Assembly (NCBI RefSeq): GCF_900110735.1
Contig: NZ_FOET01000005.1
Span: 271,829 to 335,828, forward strand
Direction: 5' to 3'
Length of the DNA: 64,000 bases
From: Streptomyces radiopugnans
GTDB lineage: Bacteria > Actinomycetota > Actinomycetes > Streptomycetales > Streptomycetaceae
Numbering within the stretch: position 1 is the first letter of the stretch; the number at the start of each line of letters is the position of its first letter. This document shows positions 1 through 8,375 of this stretch, piece after piece. The position numbers were made by a program, and so were the translations under genes. Under the pieces are notes generated by a model. The model searched no databases. It was not told where the DNA came from and saw only the letters and a list, made by a program, of their open reading frames with translations.

Positions 1-513
1 CGGGCGGAGGCGCCGGCCCCCGCCGAGCCCGAGCGGTCGCCGTCCCCCTCGGCCGACCCGGCGGAGGCCCAGGCCAAGGAACTGGACAAGCTGCTCGCGG
101 ACAGCAACAACAGCCGCAACGCGGTCATCCGGTCGGTCGAGAACATCAAGAAGTGCGAGAACCTGGGCAAGGCCGCCACCGATCTGCGCGACGCCGCCCG
201 GCAGCGCAACGACCTGGTCACCAGGCTGGGCGAGATCGAGATCGACGAACTGCCCAGGCACCAGGAGCTGGCCGACGCGCTCACCGATGCGTGGAAGGCG
301 TCGGCCGCCGCGGACAACCACTACGCCGCGTGGGCCGACCAGGTCGCGGGGAAGGAGGGCTGCCGCAAGGGCCAGGCCCGGATCACCGACCGGACCGCTC
401 AGGGCAACAAGGCCAGCGGCGACGCCACGGCGGCCAAGAAGAAGGCGGCCGGACTGTGGAATCCGACCGCCCGCCGGTACGGCCTGCCCGAGAGGCAGTT
501 CAGCCAGCTCTGA
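1..513 (+). CDS. Conserved hypothetical protein, C-terminal 170 residues (5' end outside window)
   Basis: The reading frame is open from the first base to a TGA at 511-513, so the start lies upstream of the window. The visible part begins with a Pro/Ala/Glu linker and continues as a charged, Ala-rich, largely helical domain of about 140 residues. It has two cysteines in KKCENL and KEGCRKG contexts that could form a disulfide, and ends in a Trp/Pro-containing tail. I recognise no catalytic motif. The codon use is typical of the neighbours. The composition suggests an extracytoplasmic domain of a secreted or membrane-anchored protein, but the N-terminus that would show a signal is not available. 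It converges on the lipoprotein gene at 593. Confidence 0.7.
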   Translation, partial: RAEAPAPAEPERSPSPSADPAEAQAKELDKLLADSNNSRNAVIRSVENIKKCENLGKAATDLRDAARQRNDLVTRLGEIEIDELPRHQELADALTDAWKASAAADNHYAAWADQVAGKEGCRKGQARITDRTAQGNKASGDATAAKKKAAGLWNPTARRYGLPERQFSQL

Positions 514-592
514 CCACGTGCCCGGTCCCGTTCCCGGTGGTGGCCGGGGCCGGGCTCCCGGGCCCGGTCCGGAGCCGTGCCGCGCGCGTGCC

Positions 593-1927
593 TCAGCTGC
601 CGCCCGGCACGGTCTCCAGGGTGTCGCGCACGTCGACGAAGCCCTTGCGGGCCGGGGCCAGCGTGCCCTTCCTGATCTGCTGGAAGGTCACCATCGCGTT
701 GACCAGCCGCGGATGGTCGCGAACGGCCAGCATGTCGTCGTAGCGCCAGCTCAGCTGCGGTGTCAGGTCTCCGGTGTCCACCGGGGGCATGGTCTCCAGG
801 GCGCGCCGGACGGTCCTGGCGGTGACGGGCCCCTCGGTGTGCTCCAGCGCCGCCCGCAGCACGGTGTACGCGATCCAGGTGGTCTGGACGCCGGGGTCGG
901 CGGCGTCGATCCGGTTGTCGCCGAAGGCGTGCTCGCGGATGACGCTCTTCATCTGCGCCCAGCGCGGGTCGGAGGAGACCGGGTACCAGCCGGTGGCGTA
1001 CGCGCCCTCCCACTGGCTGTCCGGGCCGCCCGTCCGGTCCACGAGCGACTGCTGCACGCTGCCGAGCACCGAGGCGATCCGCACTCCGGGGCCGTCCTCG
1101 CGCAGCCGCCTGAAGGAGTCGAAGAAGGTGTCGGTACGGCCGCCGAGCACGGCGGTGACGCAGGCACCCTCCGCCTCGTCCCCCGCGGTGCCGTCCGCAC
1201 CGCCGGCGGCCCGGGCCCCGCCGCCGTCCTCCGCCAGGCCCACTCCGGCCAGGGCGCGCCTGGCGTGCTCGGTGTAGGCGGAGGCGTCCTCCGGGGCGCG
1301 GATGTCGGCCGCCGGACCCCGGTCGCCGGCGGTGGCCAGGCCGGCGTTGAGCAGCCGGGGGAGCTGGTCGCCCGAGACGGTGTCGGGGCGTACGAGCGAG
1401 ACCCGCTCGCAGTGGTCGGCGAGCTGGTGGCCGTTCCCGGCGAGCAGGGTGGCCTGGCCCCCGTTGACCGGGTACGACAGCGGGCTGGTGAACTCCTCGT
1501 CCGTCACGCCGTAACCGCCGAGGTAGGGGATGCCGGCCGACTCCAGGGCCGTCATGAACGTACGGCCGTGCTGGCTGTACGAGCCGACGACCGCGGCGAC
1601 CTCCTCGGTGCGGGCGCGGTCGGCGCACCGCGCGGCGCCCACCGAGTCGTTGTGATCGTTGCAGGTGAGAACACGGAGTGTCCGCCCGTTGATGCCCCCG
1701 GTGGCGTTCACCCAGCGCGCATATGCCTGTGCCATAGCCGGCATACCGGGCATGTTGGTGGCCTCGGTCCCCTCCGGGGCCCAAGTCATCACGGTCACAG
1801 TGCCCTCGTCGGCCCTCGCGTCACCGGGCAGCATGCCGCAGCCGGTGAGCAGTGAAGTGCAGATCCCCGTGGTGGCGGCGAGAGCGGCCATGGTCCTAGC
1901 GGAACGTTTGCTACGCCATGCGGTCAT
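593..1927 (-). CDS. ABC-type branched-chain amino-acid-like substrate-binding lipoprotein
   Basis: The product is 444 residues from the ATG at 1927. A TTG 17 codons upstream is possible but has no better ribosome site. A basic N-terminus and hydrophobic stretch end in the lipobox L27-T-G-C30, so it should be a lipid-anchored extracytoplasmic protein. The rest follows the type I periplasmic-binding fold of LivJ/Peripla_BP_6 proteins: an early MAQAYARWVNATGGINGR helix, then VVGSYSQHGRTF and the GVTDEEFTSP region. A Gly/Ala-rich insertion sits near the middle. No permease or ATPase genes flank it, so it may be an orphan sensor rather than a transporter component. Ligand unknown. Confidence 0.8.
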   Translation of the reverse strand: MTAWRSKRSARTMAALAATTGICTSLLTGCGMLPGDARADEGTVTVMTWAPEGTEATNMPGMPAMAQAYARWVNATGGINGRTLRVLTCNDHNDSVGAARCADRARTEEVAAVVGSYSQHGRTFMTALESAGIPYLGGYGVTDEEFTSPLSYPVNGGQATLLAGNGHQLADHCERVSLVRPDTVSGDQLPRLLNAGLATAGDRGPAADIRAPEDASAYTEHARRALAGVGLAEDGGGARAAGGADGTAGDEAEGACVTAVLGGRTDTFFDSFRRLREDGPGVRIASVLGSVQQSLVDRTGGPDSQWEGAYATGWYPVSSDPRWAQMKSVIREHAFGDNRIDAADPGVQTTWIAYTVLRAALEHTEGPVTARTVRRALETMPPVDTGDLTPQLSWRYDDMLAVRDHPRLVNAMVTFQQIRKGTLAPARKGFVDVRDTLETVPGGS

Positions 1928-2051
1928 GACCCCGAACGATTCCGCCGCGGCTGTAACGGACGAGTGATGAACAGACAACGCGGAGCAACGGCGAGGTGAA
2001 CAGGCGGGGGGTGCGCGGATCCGTCCGGTGCGGAACGTACGATCGACGACC

Positions 2052-2597
2052 GTGCAGGGACAACAGGGTGAGCCACAGCAGGGCGAGCAGAGCGGGCAGG
2101 GCCGGCAGGGTCAGGAGAGGTCTTCCCGCCGCGGCGGTCGTTCGAGCACCATGGACGGCATGCCGCCCAAAGACATGCCCTGGTGGCGCTGGCGCAGCAA
2201 CGTGCGCTCGGCGCTGCACATGCTCTCCGACCCCGTCTTCCAGCGGGAGTGCTGGCTGACGGGCCTGCCCGGGTACGGCGACGTCACGGACGCCGTCTAC
2301 CGCCTGGTCGAGGACACCTGGCTGGACAACTGGTCCGCGGACAAGTACATCGGCACGATCTTCCGCGACGCACAGGAGGCCGCGCTCGTCGACGTCGCGG
2401 TGCTGCGCGTCCTGCGGATCATGCACCAGGTCGGGGCGGACGCCCCGGTGGCCGCCTATCTGGAGCACCCGGGCTGGCCGGAGGCCGTCCACGCGGCGCG
2501 CGACGCCCACGTCCTGCTCTCCGCCAACGACGGCGAGGACCCGGACCGCCCGCCCCACTCGCTGGACGTGCTGGCGGCCATGCTGCGGGCCGCCTGA
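2052..2597 (+). CDS. SCO4402-family conserved hypothetical protein
   Basis: The product is 181 residues from a GTG at 2052. An ATG at 2152 (MDGMPPKDMPW) is a possible shorter start, and neither has a clear Shine-Dalgarno. The first 35 residues are Gln/Gly-rich and disordered. The folded part starts at MPWWRWRSNVRSALHML and is a compact alpha-helical domain of about 140 residues ending in AAMLRAA. I recall this family from Streptomyces, always just upstream of purU; no biochemical role is known to me. No membrane segment or signal is present, so it should be cytosolic. It is divergent from the lipoprotein gene and is followed by purU after 137 bases. Confidence 0.75.
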   Translation: MQGQQGEPQQGEQSGQGRQGQERSSRRGGRSSTMDGMPPKDMPWWRWRSNVRSALHMLSDPVFQRECWLTGLPGYGDVTDAVYRLVEDTWLDNWSADKYIGTIFRDAQEAALVDVAVLRVLRIMHQVGADAPVAAYLEHPGWPEAVHAARDAHVLLSANDGEDPDRPPHSLDVLAAMLRAA

Positions 2598-2734
2598 CCC
2601 CCGGTCCCGCCCCGGCGCCACGCCGCCCCGTCCCGACCTCGTCCGCCCCCGTCCCGACCTCGTCCGCCCCGGCCCCGTTCCCACCGGCGGGGACCGGTCA
2701 CGGCGCCCGGCCCGGATGTGCCACGCTTGTGCGC

Positions 2735-3619
2735 ATGAGCCAGCCGCAGCCCACCGCAGCGCCCGAGAAGCCCGAGCAGTACGTCCTGACGTTGTCGTGC
2801 CCGGACAAACAGGGCATCGTGCACGCCGTCTCCAGCTACCTCTTCATGACCGGCTGCAACATCGAGGACAGCCGGCAGTTCGGGGACCACGACACCGGGC
2901 TGTTCTTCATGCGGGTGCACTTCAGCGCGGAGGCCCCGGTGACCGTGGAGAAGCTGCGGGCGAGCTTCGCGGCGGTGGGCGACTCCTTCCAGATGGACTG
3001 GCAGATCCACCGCGCCGACGAGCGGATGCGCGTCGTCCTCATGGTCAGCAGGTTCGGGCACTGCCTGAACGACCTGCTGTTCCGCACGCGCATCGGCGCG
3101 CTGCCGATCGAGATCGTGGCCGTGGTCTCCAACCACACCGACTTCGAGGAGCTGGTCTCCTCCTACGGCATCCCCTTCCACCACATCCCGGTCACCAGGG
3201 AGACCAAGCCTCAGGCGGAGGCGCGGCTGCTGGAGATCGTCCGGGAGGAGGGCGTGGAGCTGGTGGTGCTGGCCCGCTACATGCAGGTGATCTCGGACGA
3301 GCTGTGCAAGGAGCTGTCGGGCCGGATCATCAACATCCACCACTCCTTCCTGCCGAGCTTCAAGGGCGCCAAGCCCTACCACCAGGCCCACGCGCGCGGT
3401 GTGAAACTGATCGGCGCCACGGCGCACTACGTCACCGCCGAGCTGGACGAGGGCCCGATCATCGAGCAGGAGGTGGAGCGCGTCGGGCACGAGCTCACCC
3501 CCGAGCAGCTCGTGGCGGTCGGCCGGGACGTGGAGTGCCAGGCGCTGGCCCGCGCGGTGAAGTGGCACAGCGAGCACCGCGTACTGCTCAACGGCCACCG
3601 CACGGTCGTCTTCGACTGA
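2735..3619 (+). CDS. purU: Formyltetrahydrofolate deformylase PurU
   Basis: The product is 294 residues from the ATG at 2735 (MSQPQP). An N-terminal ACT domain (YVLTLSCPDKQGIVHAV and GCNIEDSRQF) senses ligands. The C-terminal formyltransferase-fold domain carries the PurN/PurU signature around IINIHHSFLPSFKGAKPY with the catalytic His, then GATAHYVTAELDEGPIIEQ. PurU hydrolyses 10-formyl-THF to THF and formate, balancing the one-carbon pool and feeding formate-dependent purine synthesis. The length and both domains match the family, with no missing key residue visible. Confidence 0.96.
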   Translation: MSQPQPTAAPEKPEQYVLTLSCPDKQGIVHAVSSYLFMTGCNIEDSRQFGDHDTGLFFMRVHFSAEAPVTVEKLRASFAAVGDSFQMDWQIHRADERMRVVLMVSRFGHCLNDLLFRTRIGALPIEIVAVVSNHTDFEELVSSYGIPFHHIPVTRETKPQAEARLLEIVREEGVELVVLARYMQVISDELCKELSGRIINIHHSFLPSFKGAKPYHQAHARGVKLIGATAHYVTAELDEGPIIEQEVERVGHELTPEQLVAVGRDVECQALARAVKWHSEHRVLLNGHRTVVFD

Positions 3620-3683
3620 CGCTCCCGCCCGCGGCCCCGCCGTGCCCGCGCCGAGGCGGGCCGGCGGACGGGGCCGGACGGGG

Positions 3684-4874
3684 TCACATCCGGGAGAGCG
3701 AGGCCACGGCCCGCAGGGTGTCGCCGACCGCCTCGTCGTCGCCCTCCCGGCCCGCGGCCGCCTCCCGCGGCGGTACGTGGCCCGCGGCCAGCCGGCAGAA
3801 CTCCGTGTCCTCCAGCGCGAGACGGGCCACCGTGTGCTCCGGGGAGGCGAGGGCGGCCGGGGAGTCCAGGGGGATGTACCAGTCGCCGCCGCCCCGGCCC
3901 CCGATCTCCAGACGGAGGGTGCGGCCCGGAGCGCCCGCCGCCGTCAGCCGGCGCGGCGGTGCGGCCAGCCCGGCGCGGCGCCGCGCCGCGATGGCCTCCG
4001 GAAGCCGCCGGGCGATGAAGTCGACCATGCGGGCCAGGTGTTCGGGCGCGGGCGGCTCGTACGGGTAGTCGACCGCCGTGGCGATGTCCTCCGCGTGGAT
4101 CCAGCACGCGAACGCCCGCCCGGCCAGCGCGTCGCGCAACGGGCGCCGGAACTCGGCGAAGTCCACCGGCAGATCGGCCTCGTGGGCGTGCAGGGCCGCG
4201 GTGCGCACGATGTTCCGGGTCTGGGTGCGCCACTTGTTCCGCACGAACGGCGGCCCGTGCGCGCGGCACCGCTCGACCGCCGTCTCCGTGCGGTCGCCCA
4301 CGGTGCGCGGGGCGCCGGGGCCGAGGGGGTCGTCCAGCCCGAGCGCGGTGGCCACCAGGCCGTCCACCGAACCGAGGTGGGCGAGCACCCCGCACAGCGT
4401 CAGCGTGCGCTCGCCGGTCGCCCAGTGCAGCCGGACCGGGGTGTTCCACTCCGCCTCGCCCATGTCGCGCAGCAGCGCGTCGAGCCGCGCGGTCTCGGCG
4501 TCGTACGGCGCCGCCCACTCCGGCAGGGGCGTGTGGGCCGGGCGTCGGCGCAGGCACTCGTCCAGCACCCGCGAACGCAGCAGCGGGCCCGGGTCCAGGC
4601 TCTCCTCTCGGTGCATCAGCCCCACGGCGTCCCGCAGTTGACGCGCCTCCTCGGCGCAGGGCGGGCACCGGGGCAGATGCGCCTCGACGGCGGCGGTCTC
4701 CTCGGGCGAGCAGACCGCCAGGGCCCACACGCCCAGCAGGGACTTCAGGGCGAGGTGCTCGTCCGGGGAGGTGCGGCCGGCCTCGGCGGCGCTCTCTTCA
4801 CCGTCCTCCGCGGCCGCCGGCCCGGACACCGGCCCGGCCGCCCGCCCGGCGTCCCGGCCCCCGGCGGGACTCAC
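3684..4874 (-). CDS. Anti-sigma factor with zinc-finger and MDMPI (maleylpyruvate-isomerase-type) domain
   Basis: The product is 396 residues from the GTG at 4874, which overlaps the sigma-factor stop by four bases (GTGA), indicating translational coupling. The N-terminus has an anti-sigma zinc site, EAHLPRCPPC (His..Cys-x2-Cys), preceded by a short helical segment. From about residue 130 it becomes a DinB/MDMPI-like four-helix domain (RLDALLRDMGEAEW, GVLAHLGSVDGLVATALG, WIHAEDIATAV) with a C-terminal MDMPI subdomain. No transmembrane helix is evident, so it should be cytosolic. The role is inferred from gene order: it should bind and hold the ECF sigma factor encoded just upstream. The MDMPI part hints at a thiol- or metal-linked signal. 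Confidence 0.85.
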   Translation of the reverse strand: MSPAGGRDAGRAAGPVSGPAAAEDGEESAAEAGRTSPDEHLALKSLLGVWALAVCSPEETAAVEAHLPRCPPCAEEARQLRDAVGLMHREESLDPGPLLRSRVLDECLRRRPAHTPLPEWAAPYDAETARLDALLRDMGEAEWNTPVRLHWATGERTLTLCGVLAHLGSVDGLVATALGLDDPLGPGAPRTVGDRTETAVERCRAHGPPFVRNKWRTQTRNIVRTAALHAHEADLPVDFAEFRRPLRDALAGRAFACWIHAEDIATAVDYPYEPPAPEHLARMVDFIARRLPEAIAARRRAGLAAPPRRLTAAGAPGRTLRLEIGGRGGGDWYIPLDSPAALASPEHTVARLALEDTEFCRLAAGHVPPREAAAGREGDDEAVGDTLRAVASLSRM

Positions 4875-5470
4875 GAGGCCTTCTCCGTTCCGTTCCCCGC
4901 GGGCGGACGCGGCGGGTGGGGGGCCGGGCGGGCGGCGGCCGTGGAGAGCAACTGCAGCCCCAACCTCATCCGCCGCCGCGCCTCGCCCTCGCTGACGCCC
5001 AGTTCGGCGGCGGCCTCGCGGTAGTCCCGGCGCCCCACGTACGCCAGCTCCAGGGCCGTCCGCAGCGAGCCGGGCATGGCGGTGACCATGCGATCGGCGC
5101 GGGCGGCGGCGGACGCGGCACGGATCCGCTCCTCCAGCCGGGCCCGCGACTCCGGGGCGAGGGAGATCGCGTCCAGGTGCCGCAGCGCCCGCCGCTGGGT
5201 GAGCTCGGTCAGCCACAGGCGCAGCGAGCCGCGCTCCGGCTCGTACGCCCCGGGGTCCGCCCAGACCTCGGCGAAGACCTCCGCCACGACGCGGTCCGCG
5301 GCCTCCTCGTCGTCCAGGAAGCGGTGGGCGAGGCCGCGCACCACGGAGGCGTGACCGTCGTACAGCTCCGCCAGCGCGGACTCCTCGCCCTGCACCAGCC
5401 GCCGCCGCATCTCGTGGTCCCGGTGAGGACTTGTCGTGCCGGGTGTCCCGTCGGGCGTCTCGTTCGGCAT
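4871..5470 (-). CDS. ECF-type RNA polymerase sigma factor
   Basis: The product is 199 residues from the ATG at 5470, preceded by a purine-rich GGGGGGTGGAGG. The sigma-70 region 2 spans about residues 20-90 (LVQGEESALAELYDGHASVV, EEAADRVVAEVFAEVWADP), and region 4 spans about 120-175 (MPGSLRTALELAYVGRRDYREAAAEL with the recognition helix in GVSEGEARRRM). It should direct RNA polymerase to a small regulon and be held inactive by the co-transcribed zinc anti-sigma factor. Autoregulation is likely but no promoter motif is clear in the 335-base upstream region. Confidence 0.92.
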   Translation of the reverse strand: MPNETPDGTPGTTSPHRDHEMRRRLVQGEESALAELYDGHASVVRGLAHRFLDDEEAADRVVAEVFAEVWADPGAYEPERGSLRLWLTELTQRRALRHLDAISLAPESRARLEERIRAASAAARADRMVTAMPGSLRTALELAYVGRRDYREAAAELGVSEGEARRRMRLGLQLLSTAAARPAPHPPRPPAGNGTEKAS

Positions 5471-5805
5471 CCTCCACCCCCCAGCCTGCTGCTCATCTCG
5501 AATGTAATGGCAGAAGCTGACAGGATGCCTCCCTTTACGGCAGTGTGCTCCTCCACACGGTTGCGCATGGTCGCGGACCGGTCACTTCGTGCGCCTTCGT
5601 GTTGATCGGGACCGTTCGGTCCTGTCCGGATCCGGTGGTGTGTTACGCGGGTGTGACCGGAAGTGGGGAGAGGCGGTGACCCGGTTCGGCATAGGGTCGA
5701 GGTCTGCAGGTGTCGTGACGATGCCCGGCAGGGGCGGTCGGCGAGGGGGCAGGGCGGGAAGGGAACGTTCCGGTCGGTGTCGGCGGATGAAGGGACTACG
5801 GGCAC
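5471..5805. other. Divergent intergenic region, no gene seen
   Basis: This stretch separates the sigma-factor gene (minus) from the STAS gene (plus) and should hold both promoters. The only structure I see is a short inverted repeat GGACCGTTCGGTCC. No open frame here looks like a coding sequence. Confidence 0.5.
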
Positions 5806-6180
5806 GTGTCGTTGAAGGTGATCGGGGAGGACCGGGGGGAGTGGGCCGTGCTGCGGGTGTCGGGTGAGCTGGATCTCGTCACCTCTCCCGTGGTCCGTCA
5901 GCATGTGCACGACGCCGTGGCCGACGGCCGCCGCAGCCTCGTACTGGACCTGTCGCAGGTGCTGTTCTGCGACTCCAGCGGCGTCGGCGTCCTCATAGCG
6001 TCGCGCAGGCTGATGCGCTCGTGCGCCGGCCGCCTCAGGCTGATCCTCCCCGCCCAGGGCGCGGTGGACGGATCCCACGTCAACCGGGTCCTCGCCGCGC
6101 TCGGCGTCCGCAGGCTCTTCGACTGCTACCCGGACCTCGACGAGGCGACGGACGACGCCGCCAGCCCGCTCAGCGCCTGA
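5806..6180 (+). CDS. STAS-domain anti-sigma factor antagonist (RsbV/BldG-type)
   Basis: The product is 124 residues from a GTG at 5806. The whole protein is one STAS domain: strands around WAVLRVSGELDLVTSP, then VLDLSQVLFCDSSGVGVLI with the Ser of DSSG that is the phosphorylation site in this family, and a final helix LGVRRLFDCYPDL. In the family, the unphosphorylated protein binds a HATPase anti-sigma kinase and frees a sigma factor. A HATPase protein of this kind is encoded about 560 bases downstream at 6742. The sigma/anti-sigma pair on the other strand is of a different (zinc anti-sigma) class and is probably not its partner. Confidence 0.9.
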   Translation: MSLKVIGEDRGEWAVLRVSGELDLVTSPVVRQHVHDAVADGRRSLVLDLSQVLFCDSSGVGVLIASRRLMRSCAGRLRLILPAQGAVDGSHVNRVLAALGVRRLFDCYPDLDEATDDAASPLSA

Positions 6181-6741
6181 CCCCTTCCCCGCCGCGCCGG
6201 TGCGGTGCCCGTCTCAGGGGGCTCGCCCACACAGGGCGCCGCCGCCGGGACGAAGCCCTCGACGGCCTGTTTCGATGAGATCCCGGAGGGCGTCCAGGCC
6301 CCGGCGTGCCAACTCCTCGCCGTACGCGGTCGTCCGGCGCCGGAACGCGTAGGTGATACCCGAGCCCGGCGGGGCGCCGAGGACGGCGATGAGCGCCGCC
6401 GTCGCTTCCACGACCCGAGTCGATCACGAAAAGCGGTCGAGGGAAGGGGAGTTGGCGATTGCGGGCGCATCCGGTCGCATATCGGCGCGTCCGGTGGTGC
6501 GCCGCGGCCGACCGCCGCGCGCCGGAGCGCGTTCCGCCCGCCGGGCTCGGATGTTCGACTCCCCGGCCCGGGCGTCGCACAGTATGCGGTGTCACTACTC
6601 CTTTGCGCCGGAATATGCCCGAAGCGCTTGTTGCCGCGGCGCCGGTTCCAGCACTCTGTGCGACACCGGGGGAACGGACAGTGGCCTCGCGTCGGCGTGA
6701 GGCCGTGCGGACCCGGGCCATGGACGGTGTGAAGGGTGCAG
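6181..6741. other. 560-base gap, probably non-coding apart from a degraded minus-strand ORF
   Basis: No convincing gene is present. A short minus-strand frame (6214-6411) is described separately. The rest is ordinary high-GC spacer in front of the HATPase gene, with an AT-richer patch near 6580-6620 that may hold that gene's promoter; no clear -35/-10 pair is seen. Confidence 0.4.
6214..6411 (-). pseudogene. Possible remnant of a small membrane-anchored conserved protein
   Basis: A 65-residue frame starts with GTG at 6411. Its first 25 residues (hydrophobic helix, then GSGITYAFRRRTTAY) resemble the N-terminus of a family common in Streptomyces in which one membrane helix and a YxFxRR stretch are followed by a longer cytosolic domain. 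After about residue 45 the sequence becomes low-complexity Gly/Arg and stops, so the bulk of the expected protein is absent. It may be a decayed gene. The family match is from memory and the frame may simply be spurious. Confidence 0.25.
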
Positions 6742-7257
6742 ATGCTTCAGGTTCAGCTGGAGGTCGGAAGCGATCCCAGGGAGGTGAGCAGAGCCCGCAG
6801 ATGGGCCCGGTCGAGACTGGCCGGTTTCGGCATGGAGCCGGACGAGTCCATGGTGGAGACGCTGGTGCTGCTGGTATCGGAACTGGTGACCAACGCCGTC
6901 GTCCACACCGGGCGCCCCGCGGTGCTGCGCATGCTCCTCTCCGGGTGCCTCGTGGCGGGGGGAGGGACCGTGCGCATCGAGGTCGCCGACACCAGCAGCA
7001 GCCCGCCGCTGCGGCGGCGGGCCGAGGGGGACGCCACCGGCGGACGCGGTCTGGAACTGGTCGTCGGGCTCGCCGACCGCTGGGGCTGGCTCCACGAGGG
7101 CGCGGGCAAGCGCATCTGGTGCGAACTGGACCGCGGCAGCGGTGCGGTGGCCGAGAGCGCGGACGCCCGGGACGCCGGGGACACCGGAAGGGCCGCGGCC
7201 CGTACCGCCCCGCGCGGGGCCTACGACGAGCCGCGGGCCCAGCCGGTCCGCACCTGA
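6742..7257 (+). CDS. HATPase-domain regulatory protein (RsbW-like anti-sigma kinase)
   Basis: The product is 171 residues from the ATG at 6742. A GTG two codons upstream is possible, but GAAGGG at 6731-6736 is correctly spaced for the ATG. The HATPase_c fold of anti-sigma kinases is clear: the N-box VSELVTNAVVHTG, the G1 region IRIEVADTSSSPP (DxS in place of the usual DxG), and the G2-like GGRGLELVVGLADRWGW. The last 35 residues are disordered. Proteins of this group bind ATP and phosphorylate STAS antagonists or sequester sigma factors. The STAS gene at 5806 is a plausible partner. Confidence 0.85.
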   Translation: MLQVQLEVGSDPREVSRARRWARSRLAGFGMEPDESMVETLVLLVSELVTNAVVHTGRPAVLRMLLSGCLVAGGGTVRIEVADTSSSPPLRRRAEGDATGGRGLELVVGLADRWGWLHEGAGKRIWCELDRGSGAVAESADARDAGDTGRAAARTAPRGAYDEPRAQPVRT

Positions 7258-7306
7258 CGCCGCGCCGGTCCGGCCCCGGCACGACGCGGCCCCGGCGCCC
7301 TGCGCG

Positions 7307-8305
7307 TCAACGGCCCTCCGCCGTACGGAAGGTACGGCGGTACGCGCCCGGGGAGACGCCCAGCGCCGCCTGGAAGTGCAGCCGCAGCGAGGCCGCCGTG
7401 CCGAAGCCCGCCTCCGCGGCCACCCGCTCCACCGGCAGATCGCTGCTCTCCAGGAGGTGCCGGGCGCGCTCGACCCGCTGCCGGGTGAGCCACCGCAGCG
7501 GGCTCGTCCCGACCTCCTCGCGGAAGCGGCGGGTGAAGGTCCGTACGCTCATCGCCTCCTTGCCGGCCAACTCCCGCAGTGAGATGGGCCGTTCCAGATT
7601 GCTCAGCGCCCAGGCGCGGGCCGCGCCGGTGGTGCGGATCTGCGGCTCCGGCACGGGCCGCCGCACGTACTGCGCCTGGCCGCCGTCGCGGTGGGGCGGC
7701 ACGACGGTGCGGCGGGCCACGTCGTTGGCCACCGCCGAGCCGTGGTCGAGGCGCACCATGTGCAGGCAGAGGTCGATGCCGGAGGCGACGCCGGCCGAGG
7801 TCAGTACGTCGCCGTCGTCCACGTACAGCACGTCCGGGTCCACCCGCACCGCCGGGTACATCCGCCTCAGGCGCTCGCACGACGCCCAGTGCGTCGTCGC
7901 CGGCCGCCCGTCGAGCAGCCCGGCCGCGGCCAGGACGAAGGCCCCGGTGCAGATCGAGGCGGTGCGGGTGCCGGGCCGGACGCGGGCGAGGGCCTCGGCC
8001 ACGGCCGGCTCCGGACGGCCCTCGGTGTAGGCCGGGTCCTCCCCGTGGGCGGCCGGGACGATCACGGTGTCGGCCTCGGCCAGCGCCTCGGGGCCGTGCT
8101 CCACGGTGACGGCGAAGTCGGCGTCGGTGCGCACCTGCCCGGGCTCCGGTGTGCAGGTGACGACTTCGTACAGCGGCTCGCCGGCGGCCGACAGCGCCCT
8201 GCCCATGATCCGGTGCGGGATGCCGAGTTCGATGGGCAGCAGGCCGTGGCGGACGAGGACGGCGACCCGGTGGCGTCCCGGATGGCGGAAGACGGCGGGG
8301 CTCAT
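7307..8305 (-). CDS. GlxA-type AraC-family transcriptional regulator with DJ-1/PfpI domain
   Basis: The product is 332 residues from the ATG at 8305. The N-terminal half is a DJ-1/PfpI-like amidotransferase fold (HRVAVLVRHGLLPIELG; SICTGAFVLAAAGLLDG, where the Cys sits at the nucleophile elbow). The C-terminal 100 residues carry the double helix-turn-helix of AraC proteins (SLRELAGKEAMSVRTFTRRF and LPVERVAAEAGFGTAASLRLHF). It is transcribed divergently from the MFS gene at 8376 with only 70 bases between the starts, so it most likely controls that exporter. Confidence 0.93.
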   Translation of the reverse strand: MSPAVFRHPGRHRVAVLVRHGLLPIELGIPHRIMGRALSAAGEPLYEVVTCTPEPGQVRTDADFAVTVEHGPEALAEADTVIVPAAHGEDPAYTEGRPEPAVAEALARVRPGTRTASICTGAFVLAAAGLLDGRPATTHWASCERLRRMYPAVRVDPDVLYVDDGDVLTSAGVASGIDLCLHMVRLDHGSAVANDVARRTVVPPHRDGGQAQYVRRPVPEPQIRTTGAARAWALSNLERPISLRELAGKEAMSVRTFTRRFREEVGTSPLRWLTRQRVERARHLLESSDLPVERVAAEAGFGTAASLRLHFQAALGVSPGAYRRTFRTAEGR

Positions 8306-8375
8306 GGCCCGATCCTTGCACACCATGTCCTCCGGGCCACTCGTTCCGCTCCGGTCCGGCGGCCAGGGTGGGGGC

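Noticed and set aside
2456..3598. A 380-codon minus-strand frame opposite purU
   Set aside because: It is the codon mirror of PurU, His/Val/Gln-rich with no family features.
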